From contig CM043962.1 of assembly GCA_014529385.2 (NCBI GenBank), forward strand, positions 91,566,680 through 91,630,679: a stretch of 64,000 bases of DNA. Reading direction: 5' to 3'. Below the pieces are notes generated by a model, which saw nothing but the letters and a program-made list of their open reading frames with translations, searched no databases and was not told the origin of the DNA. Numbering within the stretch: the first letter of the stretch is position 1; every line of letters starts with the position of its first letter. Origin of the DNA: Adiantum capillus-veneris. Taxonomy: Eukaryota; Streptophyta; Polypodiopsida; Polypodiales; Pteridaceae. The translations under genes and the position numbers were made by a program. Shown piece after piece: positions 60,519-64,000 of this stretch.

Positions 60519-63500
60519 CTACCCTACACCTAACTGCTTGCGAAAATGCGCAAAGCTCTCTGAGGGAAGTCCTTTTGTAAGTAGATCAGCAGGATTTTCT
60601 GTGGTGTGAACTTTGACAAGCTGAAGTTGCTTATCCTCGAGCATTTCCCTGATGAAATGATACTTCACATCCACATGCTTTGTCTTTGAGTGATAAACTG
60701 GATTGCGAGCCAATTGTATAGCACTTTGACTATCACAATATAACACAGGCATCTCTTCTTTGATTCCCAAATCTGTTACTAGTCGATTAAGCCAAATTGA
60801 TTCTTTGCATGCCTCTGATGCTGCAACATATTCAGCCTCTGTAGTAGACTGAGTAACACAATCTTGTAATCTAGAACGCCATGATACTGCTCCACCAGCC
60901 AATGTAAAGACATACCCTGACGTAGACCTTCGGTTGTCTTAGTCACCTGCATAATCTGAGTCTGTAAAACCCTTTACACTTAGCTCCTGACTCCCATAGC
61001 ATATACGCATACTCTTTGTAGCTTTTAGATATCTCAATATTCCTTTCACTGCCTCCCAATGTTTCTTGCCTGGGTTTGACATGTATCGACTTACTACTCC
61101 CACTGCAAATGCAATGTCTGGGCGAGTAGCAATCATTGCATACATCAAACTACCCACTGCAGACGCATATGGAATCTTACCCATTTTCAGCCTGTTCTTC
61201 CTCAGACACAGGACAATCTTGTTTGCTAAATTTCACATATGGTGGCAATGGAACACTCAATGCCTTTCCCTTCTCCATATTGAAACGTTGCAAAACCTTG
61301 TCAATATACTCTGTTTGAGATAACCAAATCAACTTCTTTGATCTGTCTCTCTCAATGCGCATACCAAGTATATGACTTGCCTCACCCATGTCTTTCATGT
61401 CAAACGATTTTGCCATCTTTGACTTCAAAGCTGAAATTTCTTCCAAGTGCTTGCCAGCAATCAACATGTCATCCACATACAAAATAAGGATCAACCAACT
61501 ACCATCCTTAGCCTTCTTTGTATATAGATAGTGATCGAACTCACTACATTTGTAGCCTTGAGAAAGCATAAACTTGTGGAATTTATGGTACCATGCCCTC
61601 GGTGATTGTTTTAAGCCATAAAGACTCTTTAACAACTGGCATACCCAATCTTCCTTGCCTTTCTCAACAAACCCTTCTGGCTGCTGCGTGTAAATTTCCA
61701 CATCTAAATCACCATGCAAGAACGCTATCTTGACATCCATTTGGTGCAACACCAAATCTAATATGGCAACCAATGCAAGAAAGCATCTCAATGTAGTCAT
61801 CTTGACCACCGGAGAGAAGACTTCATCAAAGTCAATGCCTTGTTCTTGCTTAAAGCCCTTGGCAACAAGCCTTGCTTTGTACTTTGGCTGACTATCATGA
61901 GCGGTGATCTTATACTTGTAAACCCATTTGCAGGGTAGAGCCTTTTTGCCCCGTGGTAATTTAACTAGCTTCCATGTCTGGTTTTTATACAGAGCTGTCA
62001 TCTCTGACTGCATGGCCAATTGCCAATTCCCGGAGTCCTTCATTTGCACTGCTTCCTTGTAACATGAAGGCTCATTGCAATCAGTCAACATGACATAGTT
62101 CATAGATGGAACAAACCTATCAGGAGGTCGCGTGACACGTCCAGATCTATGCACAATAGGTGGCTTAGGCTCAGCCACAACCTGTGGTTCCAATCTATCC
62201 TGTCCTTGCTCCTCTTGAGCCCTGACATTTTGTCTTGCACGTGTAGGTCCATCTTCTTGGAAGACAACTCTTCTAATCTCCTCAACCCTCTGTGGTTTAG
62301 AATGATATTTGGATTCATTAAAGTGAACATCATTGCTGCGGACAACCTTTCTGGATTCGGGATCCCAAAGTCTGTACCCCATCTCACCAAAATTACCATA
62401 GCCTAGAAAGATGCACTTTCTACTCTTTGGCTCAAGTTTGTTCCTAAATTCTTTGGGAACGTGAGTATATGCCTCACAGCCAAAGACTCTGAGATGCTTG
62501 TATGAGGGCATTTTGCCTGACCATGCCATCTCTGGCACTGAATCCTTCTGCAAAACCTTGCTAGGAGATCTATTTATAAGATGAACAGCTGTTGATACAG
62601 CTTCAGCCCAAAACCCATTTGGCAGTTGTGCATTAGACAACATACTTCTGATTTTCTCTTGTATGGTCCTATTCATCCTCTCAGCAACACCATTTTGAGG
62701 AGGATTGTAAGGAGCAGTAAGTTCACGTTTTATACCTTTTGACTCACAAAAGTCCTGAAAGGCCTTTGAAACATACTCTCCACCATTGTCAGTGCGTAAG
62801 CATTTAAGCTTCTTGCCACCCTGATTCTTCACAAGTGTCACAAACGTTTTGAAAACACTAAACGCTTCATCCTTGTGCTTGAGAAAGTAAACCCATACTT
62901 TCCTCGAGTAATCATCTATAAATGTCATAAAGTAAGAAGCTCCCCCTAGAGATAGGTTAGGCATAGGTCCACACAAATCACTATGAACAAGTGCCAATTG
63001 TGTATCTCTTCTACTGCTTCTATGCTTATGTGGCTGATGTGTTTGCTTACCATACAGACAATGTTCACAGAATTCAAAATCATTAAATGACAAGCCAGGC
63101 AAATAACGAGAACGAGACAAGATTTCCATTCCCTTCTTGGACATATGTCCTAACTGGCTATGCCACAAAGAAACGTTCGGCTGCTCGGTTACATTGATTA
63201 CATTTTTAGAGACATTTGATACATAAATCATGTAAAGTCCTCCAGACTTTACTCCATATGCTACTGTCATAGAACCCTTGGATATCTTCCACATGTTCTA
63301 TCTAAAAGTGGTGACGTAGCCAGCATCATCAAGTAAACCTGTGATGATCAAGCTCTTTGTAATTGTGGAAACATGTCTCACATTCTTCAGCGTGAAAGAA
63401 GAGCCATTCTGAAACTTCAATTGAACATCTCCAACACCTAAGATCTCACATGTCTGCCCATTGCCTAGCCGAACATGATCTTTAGTGGTCACATAAGAAG

Positions 63501-63594
63501 TAAACCACTCCTTGTTTGGAGACACATGAAGTGATGCCCCTGAGTCTATAATCCAGTCACTCAGTGCATTTCCATCAGATGCTGTAAGAAGAGC
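60519..63594 (-). pseudogene. Copia pol (protease, integrase, RT, RNase H), few lesions
   Basis: Protease WIIDSGASLHVSPNKEW (Asp present, about 63550). Pre-integrase WKISKGSMTVAYG, WHSQLGHMSKKGMEIL, FCEHCLYGKQ. Integrase catalytic triad in VHSDLCGPMPNLSL, LRTDNGGEYVS and NGVAERMNRT; VFGCEAYTHVPKE. RT: KYKARLVAKGFKQEQGIDF, YGLKQSPRAWY, LILYVDDMLIAG. RNase H: CDSQSAIQLARNP, VKVHTTENPADLLTKG. The frame 61177-63294 is open for 705 residues. Lesions seen: TAG at 63298-63300, a one-base shift near 61180, and a stop after YAGD at about 60937. Confidence 0.93.
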
Positions 63595-63978
63595 TCAGTC
63601 CATTGTATTCTTCAAGAAGTAGATGTCTCCTGACACTAGACTGTCATCCTCTGCAACAGTGTTTGTCACATTTATTTCTTGAATCTTCACTGAGGACTTG
63701 TTCTTCTCACCATGGTCTTCAGCTTTCTCTTTGCCTTTTTCTGCTTTCCATTCTGTGCAGTCTCTTTTCATGTGACCCTTCTTGCCACAATGGTAGCATT
63801 CTATGTCACTCTTGCCTTTAACACTGCGGGACTTGCTACGAGACTGATTCCTCCTTCCACCTTTGTACTTTTCTTTGGTCCTTCCCCTGACAACTAAGGC
63901 TGTTCCTTTGCCTTTGTCCATTGTCTTTCTATTGGTTTCTTCAGTAAGCAGACTTCCTTGTACACCTGCTATGTTCAA
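63595..63978 (-). pseudogene. Copia gag C-terminus with zinc knuckle
   Basis: Basic, glycine-rich linker, then the CCHC knuckle CYHCGKKGHMKRDC and an acidic stretch. It ends at a TGA (63595-63597) that lies in frame with the protease (MD, stop, ALLTASDG), so it is probably a nonsense mutation in a single gag-pol frame. Confidence 0.88.
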
Positions 63979-64000
63979 ACCATCTGGAGGTGCAGAATTA

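Larger units (their letters stand above)
60227..64000 (-). mobile_element. Nearly intact Ty1/copia element, cut by the window edge
   Basis: Purine tract, LTR and almost all of gag-pol in order on the minus strand. The gag start and 5' LTR lie beyond 64000. Family differs from the 5.2 kb copia by LTR and protein, and resembles the fragments at 2918-3607 and 32280-33240. Confidence 0.92.

Overview
This is nuclear DNA of a land plant. The one host gene is a CLAVATA1/BAM-type leucine-rich-repeat receptor kinase on the minus strand. Almost everything else is retrotransposon debris: Ty1/copia, Ty3/gypsy, a large non-coding LTR element and LINEs, plus long (CT)n/(GA)n microsatellites. The 14.7 kb intron and repeat density suggest a large genome. 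The species cannot be fixed from the sequence; a fern, lycophyte, gymnosperm or bryophyte would all fit.

Layout. 0-3.6 kb: degenerate copia remains. 3.6-6.4 kb: two LINE pieces joined head to tail. 9.1-10 kb: an ORF1-only LINE derivative. 12.5-30.2 kb: the receptor kinase, with its last exon at 12516-12883, its first exon at 27575-30161, and an intron between them. The intron carries four LINE-type units (C, D, Y, E), all on the plus strand (antisense to the gene). They are separated from each other by (CT)n tracts. 32.3-34.6 kb: two copia fragments. 34.9-47.1 kb: a complete non-coding LTR element (LARD-like) with a CAAAG target duplication, which itself holds microsatellites, a MITE-like element and a RanBP1 retropseudogene. 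48.1-49.3 kb: a further ORF1-only element with GA/CT tracts on both sides. 49.6-50.6 kb: a gypsy integrase relic. 50.6-51.4 kb: a copia LTR with the start of gag. 53.4-58.5 kb: a complete copia element with a CACAT duplication. 60.2-64 kb: a nearly intact copia of a second family that runs off the window.

Most interesting system: one LINE family and a set of ORF1-only derivatives share a 3' terminal sequence (core GGTCYCATAGGTCA) that runs directly into (CT)n. Several copies also begin directly at a (CT)n tract. This is the pattern expected if the LINE inserts into (CT)n microsatellites and mobilises ORF1-only partners in trans. No intact LINE copy is in the window, so this is an inference from junctions.
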